Assembly: GCA_038527375.1 (NCBI GenBank)
Contig: JBCBFU010000005.1
Coordinates: 37,833-101,832, forward strand
Direction: 5' to 3'
Source of the DNA: Shimia_B sp038527375
GTDB taxonomy: Bacteria > Pseudomonadota > Alphaproteobacteria > Rhodobacterales > Rhodobacteraceae
Length of the DNA: 64,000 bases
The position numbers were made by a program, and so were the translations under genes. Every line of letters begins with the position of its first letter. Within the stretch, counting starts at the first letter, position 1. This document shows positions 20,135-28,549 of this stretch, piece after piece. The notes below the pieces were generated by a model. It was not told the origin of the DNA and did no database searches. It saw only the letters and a program-made list of their open reading frames with translations.

Positions 20135-20866
20135 TTAGGAGCGGGCTGTTCGTGCCGCGTGCGTGATGCGCGTGGCATGGGCCGTGGCGCGTATGCCCGG
20201 GGCGGGCGTTCCCGCCCACGAGGCCAGCTTGGGCGACACGGCCCACAGGTTGAAGAAATACCGCATGGGGGTGCGCGGTACGCTTTGCTTGGTGTGAAAG
20301 ACGACATCGCCGTCGACGCGCCACGTGATCGCGTCTGGCCCCCATTCGATGCCATAGCGATGGGGGGCCTCGGCCGCATCAAACCCCAAGTCGATGCGCT
20401 GTTCGGTGATCTTGCCGTCCTTGAACCACGCGACCTGCGCGGTGCGTGTGTCGCCGCCGAAGATTTCCCAATCAATTTCATCGTGTTGCGTGCCGTAGGC
20501 GGGCCCGGTGTACAGAAACGATCCCGTCACGATGCCGTCCCCGCGCGCAGCAATCAGCGTCGTTTCATAGCGGCCGTAACGCGTCGGCTCCATCCGCCGC
20601 ACAGACCCCGATACGAACCGATTTCCGTCCACGCGCGGCACATCATGGGGCCGCAGGGCGAGCGTCAGGCCCTCTGCGATATGGGCCTGACCACGGTCCC
20701 AATCCGTGTCGAAATGTGGGTTGTCAAAAACGTAGTGGGCCCGGTGCCATTGGCTCATATCCAAGGCAGGCATGGTCGAAAAATCCTGGGCAAATCCCGC
20801 TGCCACCTGTGCCGGAACGGCGGCCCCAAGGCCCATCGCCGTCAACAGCATGTCGCGTCGTTTCAT
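20135..20866 (-). CDS. Secreted glycoside hydrolase family 16 protein
   Basis: This 243-residue protein has a twin-arginine-like or Sec signal peptide (MKRRDMLLTAMGLGAAVPAQVAAGFA) and a GH16 beta-jelly-roll domain. The catalytic GH16 signature E-x-D-x-E is visible in HDEIDWEIFGG, and the acceptor strand YGIEWGPDAITWRVDG is typical. GH16 enzymes cleave or rearrange beta-glucans, laminarin, agar or cell-made succinoglycan-type exopolysaccharide; bacterial ExsH/ExoK processing enzymes are relatives. The ATG at 20866 has AGAGAGGA before it. Capsule export genes lie about 2.3 kb away, so processing of self-made polysaccharide is possible. Confidence 0.85.
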   Translation of the reverse strand: MKRRDMLLTAMGLGAAVPAQVAAGFAQDFSTMPALDMSQWHRAHYVFDNPHFDTDWDRGQAHIAEGLTLALRPHDVPRVDGNRFVSGSVRRMEPTRYGRYETTLIAARGDGIVTGSFLYTGPAYGTQHDEIDWEIFGGDTRTAQVAWFKDGKITEQRIDLGFDAAEAPHRYGIEWGPDAITWRVDGDVVFHTKQSVPRTPMRYFFNLWAVSPKLASWAGTPAPGIRATAHATRITHAARTARS

Positions 20867-20904
20867 GCAAGTGTCCTCTCTTGCCTGTTTTTGTCGTGTT
20901 CGTG

Positions 20905-20942
20905 AATGCTCCAGTCCCCTGATCGGTCCCCGTTGGAGCATT
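20905..20942. promoter_or_regulatory. 9-bp perfect inverted repeat upstream of the GH16 gene
   Basis: AATGCTCCA and TGGAGCATT are perfect inverted copies separated by 20 nt, 39 bp upstream of the GH16 start. The arms are far enough apart for two half-sites of a dimeric repressor or activator, or for a leader RNA hairpin. The binding protein is unknown. Confidence 0.45.
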
Positions 20943-21105
20943 AATGAATTCCTACCGGAACCAAGGGCGGGTGCGAGGCGTTCCTCTGATATTGGTAAAC
21001 CGGGCACCCGAACCTCTCGGATTGCACACGAAGACGTGCATCGCCGCAGACTGGTGATTTGCGCAGCCGCTACCATCTCTGTCTTAGCTTATCGGAGGCC
21101 AACCC

Positions 21106-21384
21106 ATGGCACGTTTCTTTGCATCTCTCGCCCCTGCTGCCCTCGTCGCGGCAACGCTCAGCGCGCCGTTCGCGGCATCTGCGAATACGGGGTCGTTGGA
21201 TGATCTGCTGCAAGAAGCATCCGAGGCGCGCTATGCCACCGTCGCAAACGCGCCGTCCCTGCCGGTGGCGGACGCGGCGAGCGATGCGGTCTGCGCGGTT
21301 GTGGTCGATCCCCTGCCGGCGGTCCTGACCCTGCATCTGGGCCCTGACGCACAGGCCGGGCTGACGGCATGCCTGTCCTTCTGA
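21106..21384 (+). CDS. Small secreted protein
   Basis: This 92-residue protein has a clear Sec signal peptide (MARFFASLAPAALVAATLSA, cleaved near ASA-NT at about residue 26) and a mature part of about 66 residues with two cysteines (AVCAVVV and TACLSF) that could form one disulfide. No family is recognised. The ATG is preceded by CGGAGG. It stands alone between the GH16 gene and nrdR. Confidence 0.65.
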   Translation: MARFFASLAPAALVAATLSAPFAASANTGSLDDLLQEASEARYATVANAPSLPVADAASDAVCAVVVDPLPAVLTLHLGPDAQAGLTACLSF

Positions 21385-21489
21385 CCGGGGCCTAGGCGCC
21401 ATCCTTGCCCCTTTGGCTAAAGGGAAAACCCCACATGCGGTGGTGGCATTTGCCCTCTACCCAAAACTTTGCCGACGCCCTATAGTCGC

Positions 21490-21498
21490 TGTGGATAA
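21490..21498 (-). promoter_or_regulatory. Consensus DnaA box upstream of nrdR
   Basis: TGTGGATAA on the plus strand is the exact reverse complement of the DnaA box TTATCCACA. It lies 43 bp before the nrdR start, in the likely promoter. DnaA controls ribonucleotide reductase genes in some bacteria, so linking nrdR to replication is reasonable. A single 9-mer can also occur by chance in 64 kb. Confidence 0.4.
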
Positions 21499-21540
21499 GT
21501 GGGGAAGATACCCCATGAGCAGAGGACGAGGGAGGCCGCG

Positions 21541-22008
21541 ATGCGCTGCCCATTTTGTGGAAATGTCGACACGCAGGTCAAAGACAGCCGCCCGGCGGAA
21601 GATCACGCGGCCATCCGGCGGCGCAGGTTTTGTCCCGCGTGTGGCGGTCGCTTTACCACCTATGAGCGCGTCCAACTGCGTGATCTGACCGTTATCAAAT
21701 CCAACGGGCGGCGCGAGGATTTCGATCGCGACAAGCTGGAGCGCTCGATCCGTATCGCCTTGCAGAAACGCCCGATTGAACCGGAACGCATGGATCAGAT
21801 GATCAGCGGTCTTGTGCGCCGGCTGGAGAGCATGGGCGAAACCGATATCCCCTCCAAGACCATCGGGGAGATCGTGATGGAGGCTTTGGCCCGCATCGAC
21901 ACGGTGGCCTATGTGCGTTTTGCAAGCGTTTACAAGAACTTCCAAGCGGCTGACGATTTCGAGGACTTCGTCCATGAACTGCGCCCGCCCGACAATAGCG
22001 GTGACTGA
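21541..22008 (+). CDS. nrdR: Transcriptional repressor NrdR
   Basis: This 155-residue repressor senses ATP/dATP and represses ribonucleotide reductase genes. It has the N-terminal zinc ribbon (CPFCGNVDTQVKDSR and RRRFCPACGGRFTTYER) and the ATP-cone domain (VIKSNGRREDFDRDKLERSI). The ATG at 21541, preceded by GAGGGAGG, fits the invariant MRCPFC start. It is followed 33 bp later by ribD, the usual nrdR-ribD order. Confidence 0.97.
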   Translation: MRCPFCGNVDTQVKDSRPAEDHAAIRRRRFCPACGGRFTTYERVQLRDLTVIKSNGRREDFDRDKLERSIRIALQKRPIEPERMDQMISGLVRRLESMGETDIPSKTIGEIVMEALARIDTVAYVRFASVYKNFQAADDFEDFVHELRPPDNSGD

Positions 22009-22041
22009 TACACGGCCCGCGCGCCGCGTGGCGGTCGGGCG

Positions 22042-23151
22042 ATGACCGCATCACAGACCCTTTCCGACGCCAGCCGCTGGATGACCGTGGCCTTGGGCCT
22101 CGGGCGTCGCGGGGCAGGTCGCTGCTGGCCCAACCCTGCTGTGGGCTGCATCATTGTGTCGGGTGAAACGGTCGTCGGGCGTGGCTGGACCCAACCGGGT
22201 GGTCGCCCCCATGCCGAGGCAATGGCCTTGGCGGCAGCGGGGTCTGCTGCGCGGGGGGCGACGGCCATCGTGACGCTGGAGCCTTGTGCCCATACCGGGA
22301 AAACACCCCCCTGTGCCGATGCGCTGATTGCCGCGGGCATCGCGCGGGTCATTGTGGCCACGGGCGATCCCGATGCCCGGGTCGCGGGCGCGGGTCTTGC
22401 GCGTTTGCGCGCGGCGGGCGTCGAAGTGATCGAAGGGATCTGCAAGCGCGAGGCCGACCGTGACCACCGCGGCTTTTTCACGCGCCTTTTGCACGGGCGG
22501 CCTGCCGTGACGTTGAAACTGGCGACGTCTTTGGACGGGCGCATCGCCACGGCCACCGGCGAAAGTCAGTGGATCACAGGGCCAACCGCAAGGCGCGCGG
22601 TCCACGGCGCGCGCGCACGCCACGACGCAGTGATGGTAGGTGGCGGCACGGCCCGGGCCGATGACCCGACGCTCACTGTGCGGGATATGGGGATAACCCA
22701 CCAACCTGTGCGGGTGGTGTTGTCGCGACGGCTCGACATTCCTGAAACCGGCGCCTTGGCGCGCACGGCCCGCGAGGTCCCTGTCTGGCTGTGTCATGGC
22801 GAAGATGCCGATGCGGACGCCATCGCGCGCTGGGCGGATCGTGGCGCGCGTCTGATCGAGGTTCCGTTGATGGGGCGTCAGCTCGACACCGCGGCGGCGC
22901 TTCAGGCGCTGGGGGCGGCGGGGCTCAATTCCGTCTATTGCGAAGGCGGCGGCGCGTTGGCGGCGTCCTTGCTTAATGCCGGTCTGGTTGACCGGCTGTT
23001 GACCCATCAGGCCGGTGTGGCGCTGGGCGCCGAAGGCCAGCCCGCGATCGGGGCGATGGGATTGGATCGATTGGCCGAAGCACCGCGGTTCACGCTTGTT
23101 TCCGTGCGGCCCCTTGGACCCGATGCCGAACTGGAATGGGCGCGCGCCTAA
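22042..23151 (+). CDS. ribD: Bifunctional riboflavin biosynthesis deaminase/reductase RibD
   Basis: This 369-residue enzyme performs the second and third steps of riboflavin synthesis: deamination of the pyrimidinone and reduction of its ribose side chain. The N-terminal deaminase carries the zinc site HAEAMAL and PCAHTGKTPPCADAL. The C-terminal reductase domain begins near residue 150 (VTLKLATSLDGRIAT) and has NSVYCEGGGALAASLL. Its 3' end overlaps the convergent kpsC gene by 4 bp. The remaining rib genes resume at 27926 after the capsule genes. Confidence 0.96.
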   Translation: MTASQTLSDASRWMTVALGLGRRGAGRCWPNPAVGCIIVSGETVVGRGWTQPGGRPHAEAMALAAAGSAARGATAIVTLEPCAHTGKTPPCADALIAAGIARVIVATGDPDARVAGAGLARLRAAGVEVIEGICKREADRDHRGFFTRLLHGRPAVTLKLATSLDGRIATATGESQWITGPTARRAVHGARARHDAVMVGGGTARADDPTLTVRDMGITHQPVRVVLSRRLDIPETGALARTAREVPVWLCHGEDADADAIARWADRGARLIEVPLMGRQLDTAAALQALGAAGLNSVYCEGGGALAASLLNAGLVDRLLTHQAGVALGAEGQPAIGAMGLDRLAEAPRFTLVSVRPLGPDAELEWARA

Positions 23152-25136
23152 CGCCGCCACAGATGCGCATGGGTGGCTAGCGCACCTTGCGCCTTGGCCA
23201 AGAGACGCAGCGCCAAATTGCCCCTGAGCGCGCGACCGGCCTCTAGCCGATCAACGATCACTTCGACCGGGCAGGGCAGGTTCGTCAGGGGATCGTGATA
23301 GCGTGGATAGTCGATCAGCGCCGCATGGACCAAACCGTCAAGTGTGGGACGCGCCTGGCGTCGCGCAGGCACCCGCCCCAAGTCAGTGGTCAGCCCCCAA
23401 CCCGCGTAGAACGGCGTCCCGAGGCAGGTTACGGCAACCCCCCGCAACAGCGCCTCGAACCCCAGAAGTGAGGTCATGGTCCATACCGCGTCCACTCGGT
23501 CGAGAAGGGCGATTGGATCGGCGGCATGGGCCACCACATCGGCGAGCCCGTCCATGTCCGACGGGTCAATCTGGCCGGGGCGCAGGCCGGCCTCGACATC
23601 AGGGTGGGGTTTATAGACGATCCGCGCCTCGGGGTTGGCAGTGCGCGCGGCCTTGAGCAGCGCCAAATTCGTCGACACCCGATCCGTGCCCAGCCGGATC
23701 GATGCGTCGTCCTCCACCTGACCCGGGACGAGGATCGTGTGTGGCCCAACGGGCAGGTCCGGGATCGCACCGCCGAGGTTGTATTTCCCCACACGGGCGC
23801 GCACCAATCGCGCGCGTAGATTGGCCGCGCGGTTCAGACATCCATTGGGCAGGGCGGTCGATGCGGCGATCAACCGTTCCAACCGGCTTTCTCGCGTGGG
23901 GTCATAGTAGATGCCCAGATCATCGGTCACGAGCGACAGGGGCGGGGTCAGCTCCGCGCCCAAACCGCGCGAGCGCAAGAAGCCGTCTTCGACCCGTGTG
24001 ACCCGCGCATCCGGATCCGCCTTGCCCGCCCAGACCATATGGGGGCGGTCATCGCGCGCTTGGTCCGTGAAGCGGGGCGCGTGGCTACCACCGTAGAAGC
24101 GGCGCAGATGGCCACGCTTCCACAGGCGCATCTGCCCCGCCGTCCAGCCTTGCCGATCCTCACGCCAAGCCCGCGCCAATGCCCCGAGGCTCGCCATCGC
24201 GTCTTCCGCCGCACATAGGCGGTCGTGGTAGGGGTCGTACCACGTGGGATAGAGCAGCATCGCGGCTGCAAACAGTTGGGACCGCGTCAGCGTTCTCTGC
24301 CGCCTGCCTACCGGAAACTCATCCTGTGTGAGGCCCCATCCCGCATAGAACGGCTTGCCAAAAACGCGGGGTTTGTGACCTGCAAAAATCGCCTCGAACC
24401 CGAGGCCCGAAGACACCGTGTAGACGGCTCGCGCGCCCTCCAGCAGGACCCAAGGGCTGATCGGCGCGTCATAGAGTGAGATCAGATTACTCTCATCGCC
24501 CGGACCAAAGTGCCCGTCGCGGTGACCGGCCCGTGTTTCGGGATGCGTTTTCAGCAGGATACGCGCGCCGGGATGTTCGGTCTGGGCAAACACCAGCATC
24601 TCTTGGAACAGCGCGCGGCCAGCGCCCTGCAACGCCGCATCGCCTTTGGTCTGGTCGATCACGACCACATAGCCGGGGGCGGGTGGTTCCAGCGTTGGAT
24701 CGACCGCGGCGTATTTCGTCAGGTGCATGTGCCGCATCAGGTCGATGCAGTGCCGCGCGCGGTTCAAAAGGGCCGTATCATCAAGGGGATGGGTCGCCAA
24801 AAGCGTCTCGAGCGCTGACGGCTTGGAGGGGTCGAAATGCACCCCCGCGGCGTCGAGCAAAAGGCCAAGCGACGGGTCGCCCTCCCGACCCGGATGGACC
24901 GACCGAAGAAACGCGTCTTCGACCCGCAGGACCCCTGCGCCGGTGCGGTCCGCCATGGCCAGACCGCGATGGGCCGTCGGGGAAGCCCCCCAGATGCCGA
25001 TCAGGCCATCTGACTTGGGGCGGCCAAGGCGAATGTCATAACCCGCCAGCGACAGGATGCGTCGGGTGCGACGCTGTGTAAGGAAGCCGCCATTGAAGAC
25101 GTGCAGCGGGCGGCGTGACCCGCCCGCGGGGGCCAT
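23148..25136 (-). CDS. kpsC: Capsular polysaccharide biosynthesis protein KpsC-like (dual Kdo transferase)
   Basis: This 662-residue protein has two tandem capsule-synthesis domains. The repeats show RVEDAFLRS and RVEDGFLRSRGLG, KTHPE and KPHPD, and FYAGWGLT twice (near residues 285 and 585). In characterised KpsC the two halves are beta-Kdo transferases that build the poly-Kdo linker on a lipid for group 2 capsules; the match is by domain duplication and motifs. It starts 5 bp after the wza-like stop, and the order kpsS, wza-like, kpsC on the minus strand forms one group. Confidence 0.9.
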   Translation of the reverse strand: MAPAGGSRRPLHVFNGGFLTQRRTRRILSLAGYDIRLGRPKSDGLIGIWGASPTAHRGLAMADRTGAGVLRVEDAFLRSVHPGREGDPSLGLLLDAAGVHFDPSKPSALETLLATHPLDDTALLNRARHCIDLMRHMHLTKYAAVDPTLEPPAPGYVVVIDQTKGDAALQGAGRALFQEMLVFAQTEHPGARILLKTHPETRAGHRDGHFGPGDESNLISLYDAPISPWVLLEGARAVYTVSSGLGFEAIFAGHKPRVFGKPFYAGWGLTQDEFPVGRRQRTLTRSQLFAAAMLLYPTWYDPYHDRLCAAEDAMASLGALARAWREDRQGWTAGQMRLWKRGHLRRFYGGSHAPRFTDQARDDRPHMVWAGKADPDARVTRVEDGFLRSRGLGAELTPPLSLVTDDLGIYYDPTRESRLERLIAASTALPNGCLNRAANLRARLVRARVGKYNLGGAIPDLPVGPHTILVPGQVEDDASIRLGTDRVSTNLALLKAARTANPEARIVYKPHPDVEAGLRPGQIDPSDMDGLADVVAHAADPIALLDRVDAVWTMTSLLGFEALLRGVAVTCLGTPFYAGWGLTTDLGRVPARRQARPTLDGLVHAALIDYPRYHDPLTNLPCPVEVIVDRLEAGRALRGNLALRLLAKAQGALATHAHLWRR

Positions 25137-25140
25137 GGGT

Positions 25141-26298
25141 CTAGCCTCCGCCCAATGTGGTGTTGAGCGCGTTGACCGATCCCAGCGACCCGGTAAGGGC
25201 CGAGATCGTCTTGTCCCAGGTCACAAACGGCGCTTCGGTCACATAAACCGTGTCACCGTCGCGGATCGCAAAATCGCGCGCCTGGAACATGCCATTGGGT
25301 TGCGTGAGGTCGAGCACATAGGCCACGCGCTGCGTGCCAAAGAGGTCGCGGCCGGTAACGACCTCGGCAATCTCTTCAGGCTCATTTCGGAAGACGAACA
25401 CGCCGGTCGGGTCGGCCAGGGCACTTTGCAGACCGCCCACCGTGGCAATCGCCTCGATCGCGCTGATGGTCTGGCTTTCAAATGGCACCCGGTTCTGCGC
25501 GCCGGTTGCGCCCAATGCGGTAAAGGTGCGGGTGTCTTCCTCGACCAGAATGCGGTCGCCGGGGCGCAGGGCAATGTCGAGATGCGGGTTGTCGTAGAGG
25601 TCTTGGAACCAGATCGTGCCCGTGTGCTTGCCGCGCAAGACGGTAATCTGCGCGATTTCGGGCGACACGGTGATGCCACCCGCCTGTGCCAGCATGGCCG
25701 ACAAGGTGCGGGTGGGGCGCTGGATCGGGTAGACGCCTTGCCCTCCGACGGTGCCCACGACCGATACGGTCGCACCGTCGCCAGCGATCCGGCGCACTTG
25801 GACCTGCGGGTCCGGTGTCTGGTCTTCCAGCTTGTTGGTGATGATCCGGCGGATGGCCTCGGGCGTGTTGCCCGCCGCGCGTACGCGGCCCGCATAGGGC
25901 ACAAAGATAAAGCCAGCGCCGTCGACTTGCACTTCTTCGAGGACGGTGGAGTTCTGACCTTCGTTGGCCAGAAGCCCGTCCGAGACGTTTTCCCAGATCG
26001 TCAGACCCAGCACGTCGCCTGGTCGGATCACGTCCGAACCGACAACACTCGCATTCTGGAACCCTTCGGTGAACCCGAAGGCGGGGGTGACGGCGGTGGC
26101 GCGCGTCACGCGGTCATTGACGACCACGATAAAGGCGTCGCCGGATCGTTGCACCGACCCTTCGAAAATCTCGCGCTTGGACGGGCCAGATCGCGGCAAC
26201 CCGCAGGCGGCCACAAGCGACACCACGCACAAGGCCATGACGGCCCGCGTCCATGCTTTGGGCGCAGTTTTTGCACGCCCGAATTGAGTGGAGTTCAC
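25141..26298 (-). CDS. Polysaccharide export lipoprotein, Wza/KpsD-like
   Basis: This 385-residue outer-membrane polysaccharide export protein begins with a lipoprotein signal (VMALCVVSLVAAC). The poly-export domain follows (VIRPGDVLGLTIWE, VPYAGRVRAAGNTPEAI) and then SLBB-type domains (VSVVGTVGGQGVYPI, LRPGDRILVEED, FAIRDGDTVYVTEAP). It should form the channel for capsule release. It is not full KpsD length, so I leave the symbol open. It lies between kpsS and kpsC on the same strand. Confidence 0.9.
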   Translation of the reverse strand: MNSTQFGRAKTAPKAWTRAVMALCVVSLVAACGLPRSGPSKREIFEGSVQRSGDAFIVVVNDRVTRATAVTPAFGFTEGFQNASVVGSDVIRPGDVLGLTIWENVSDGLLANEGQNSTVLEEVQVDGAGFIFVPYAGRVRAAGNTPEAIRRIITNKLEDQTPDPQVQVRRIAGDGATVSVVGTVGGQGVYPIQRPTRTLSAMLAQAGGITVSPEIAQITVLRGKHTGTIWFQDLYDNPHLDIALRPGDRILVEEDTRTFTALGATGAQNRVPFESQTISAIEAIATVGGLQSALADPTGVFVFRNEPEEIAEVVTGRDLFGTQRVAYVLDLTQPNGMFQARDFAIRDGDTVYVTEAPFVTWDKTISALTGSLGSVNALNTTLGGG

Positions 26299-26389
26299 TG
26301 CTCTGACCCCTTGAACCTGAAATTCTGCCTCAAGTTTTTCTTTTAAGGTACAGGAATCCAGAGGAAAATGGAAGTGCTAGGGGTTGTGG

Positions 26390-27691
26390 TCAGTCGCTGA
26401 CCACACGCAACTGTTGCCTCGGTGCCGCGCGTCCAAGGCGAAGCGCGTCATAGGGATCGTGACCGGCCAGCATCATGTCGACCACCTGCCGGTAAAGCTG
26501 CCGGCGACCGCGCGCGGAATAGAACCCGCCGGGCATCTGCGAGGTTTCCAGCAGATAGCGGCGATAGTCCTTATAGGCGCGGTTGTCGGGCCGCGCCGGT
26601 TGGGCAAAAAAGGTCGGCAGTGCTTGCGTGCTCACAAATTCTGGCTTGGCATAGACGGCCTTGCCAAAGGTCTTGAGCGGGATGCCGCGCCACAGCACCT
26701 GCTGGGCCGCAGTCGAATTGACGGTCACCGCAGTGCGCGCGTGGTTCAAGAGCCGCGCAAGTTTGCCGCCCGGGACGTAGTGCACGCGATTTCCCACGCC
26801 GTGGCGTTTCGCGATCTCGCGACAGACTTTGCGGAAGGGCAGGCGGCCGCTTTCCATCGGATGGGCCTTGAAGACAAGGTGGTGATGCTTGGGCGCACCC
26901 TTGGCAAACCCGTCGATCACGAGGTCCAGAAACTCTTCCATCCGGGTGAACGGCGAATGCATCTGAAAGCTGGAATCGTGTTCCAGTTGCATGAGCACAA
27001 GGTGATAGGGATAGCCCGCCGATTTGATGCGCAGCGTCGACAGCCCCCGGTCGATACGGGCGAACGGCAGCATCAGAAAGCGTTTCAGATAAATGCGGAA
27101 TTCCTTGGCCACCGGAAGCGACCGATGGGTGCGGATTTTGCGGTAGCGCCCGTTCCGGAACATCACGAACAGGTGGTAGAGGAAGCCGTAGATGATGTGC
27201 TGGCTCATATCGCCCCAATGGGCGGGGGCCTCGGGCACGTCGAGGTCCGACATCTCGAGCGCGTGGCGCATTTCTGGCACGCTCATATCCATTAGGCGCG
27301 AATTGCCGTTGGATCCGTTGCGTTCGTAGGTGACCCAATACGGCCGCATGTAGCCTTCTTCGAAGACGTGAATGCGCAACCCCATCTCGCGCGCGACCTC
27401 GACGGCGTGGGCATGGACGGGGCGCGTGTCGCCGTAGATCGCGATGTCGGTCACGCCGTGGCGGGTGACGAAATCGCGGAAATAGTCCGGCCATGTTTCA
27501 AGGGCGTCGGTGAAGGGGACGTAGCTGTCGGGGTGAAACCAGAAAGCGCGGTCACCGGCATTGAAGCCGATGCGCCAGACCTTGCAGCCCGCGGCGCGCA
27601 GCATCCGGCCCAAACCATTGAAGAAAGGGCCATGCGGACCCTGCAAAAACAGGAACGTGGTATTCTCTTGGGTCACCATTACACTCGTCAT
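26390..27691 (-). CDS. kpsS: Capsular polysaccharide biosynthesis protein KpsS-like
   Basis: This 433-residue protein shows the KpsS pattern: FLQGPHGPFFNGLGRMLRAAG at the N-terminus, AIYGDTRPVHAHAVEVAR, HVFEEGYMRPYWVTYERNG and a C-terminal KAHPMESGR with VNSTAAQQVLWRG. KpsS adds the first Kdo to phosphatidylglycerol in group 2 capsules, after which KpsC extends the linker. The start at 27691 is slightly uncertain; an in-frame ATG at 27679 is equally possible. The 234-bp spacer to ribE holds divergent promoters; no JUMPstart or ops sequence was seen. Confidence 0.88.
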   Translation of the reverse strand: MTSVMVTQENTTFLFLQGPHGPFFNGLGRMLRAAGCKVWRIGFNAGDRAFWFHPDSYVPFTDALETWPDYFRDFVTRHGVTDIAIYGDTRPVHAHAVEVAREMGLRIHVFEEGYMRPYWVTYERNGSNGNSRLMDMSVPEMRHALEMSDLDVPEAPAHWGDMSQHIIYGFLYHLFVMFRNGRYRKIRTHRSLPVAKEFRIYLKRFLMLPFARIDRGLSTLRIKSAGYPYHLVLMQLEHDSSFQMHSPFTRMEEFLDLVIDGFAKGAPKHHHLVFKAHPMESGRLPFRKVCREIAKRHGVGNRVHYVPGGKLARLLNHARTAVTVNSTAAQQVLWRGIPLKTFGKAVYAKPEFVSTQALPTFFAQPARPDNRAYKDYRRYLLETSQMPGGFYSARGRRQLYRQVVDMMLAGHDPYDALRLGRAAPRQQLRVVSD

Positions 27692-27925
27692 ACGGATACA
27701 TGCGCCGTGGGTCGACGCCTTCAGACGTTACGTTAGGGTCAAAATGGGGCAGCAGTGTGTCGTCGGGAGCGGGTTTTCGATCAGATCGGTCGTTTCACAG
27801 GGGCGTTCTCGGATTTGGGCGCGTCAGGTGGCGCCATACCGGCGTGTCCCCGGCCTGTCCGGCCCGCCTCTCCCCCTTGTCCTCATTGGGGGTGGGCGTT
27901 ACCTGATCGGGGAAGGAGACCAGCC

Positions 27926-28528
27926 ATGTTCACAGGCATCGTCACAGATATCGGGCGCGTTCAATCCCTGACCCAGATGGGCGACCTGCGCGTGCGCATC
28001 GGCACCGCCTATGATCCCGCGGGGATCGCCATGGGGGCCTCGATCGCGTGTGACGGTTGCTGCCTGACGGTGGTGGACAAAGGCACCACAGAGGGAACCC
28101 ACTGGTTCGACGTGGATGTGAGCGCAGAAAGCCTGTCGAAAACGCGTTTGGGTGACTGGGTGGCGGGCAGCCGCGTTAACCTTGAGCGTGCGCTGAAGGT
28201 CGGGGACGAGTTGGGCGGACACATCGTGTCGGGCCATGTGGACGGCGTGGCCAAAATCGTGGCCATCACCGAGGAAGGCGACAGCACGCGCGTGACGTTC
28301 GACGCCCCCGCTGATCTGGCGCGCTTTATCGCGCCCAAGGGGTCGGTCGCGCTGAACGGCACATCGCTGACCGTCAACGAGGTTGCGGGCACGACATTTG
28401 GCGTCAACATGATCCCCCATACCAAAGCCGTGACAACCTGGGGTGACATGGCCGAAGGCGACCGGGTGAACCTGGAGATCGACACGCTCGCCCGTTACGT
28501 CGCGCGTCTGGCCGAGGCCGGATCGTGA
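27926..28528 (+). CDS. ribE: Riboflavin synthase alpha subunit
   Basis: This 200-residue enzyme dismutates two lumazines to riboflavin. It has the tandem lumazine-binding repeats: MFTGIVTDIGRV at the start, ASIACDGCCLTVVD, and the second-repeat GHIVSGHVDGVAKIV and NGTSLTVNEV. The ATG at 27926 is preceded by GGAAGGAG, which selects it over an upstream start. Its stop overlaps the GTG start of the following unknown gene (GTGA). I saw no FMN riboswitch in the leader. Confidence 0.97.
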   Translation: MFTGIVTDIGRVQSLTQMGDLRVRIGTAYDPAGIAMGASIACDGCCLTVVDKGTTEGTHWFDVDVSAESLSKTRLGDWVAGSRVNLERALKVGDELGGHIVSGHVDGVAKIVAITEEGDSTRVTFDAPADLARFIAPKGSVALNGTSLTVNEVAGTTFGVNMIPHTKAVTTWGDMAEGDRVNLEIDTLARYVARLAEAGS

Positions 28529-28549
28529 GTATTTCTGGACCATCGAAAG
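28517..28549 (+). repeat. Interspersed repeat, copy 1
   Basis: A 33-bp block matches 43419-43451 at 32 of 33 positions and shares its core GAGTRTTT-NNN-GACCATCGAA with a third, more diverged copy at 38563-38585. It spans the ribE stop codon and the first eight codons of the next gene. Its reverse strand encodes the motif MVQKYS seen in spurious small ORFs. Confidence 0.8.

Noticed and set aside
21409..21424. Hairpin CCCTTT-GGCT-AAAGGG as terminator
   Set aside because: A weak 6-bp stem without a T-tract on either strand.
27692..27925. Possible FMN riboswitch before ribE
   Set aside because: The leader lacks the conserved riboswitch core sequences, and the spacer is short for it.
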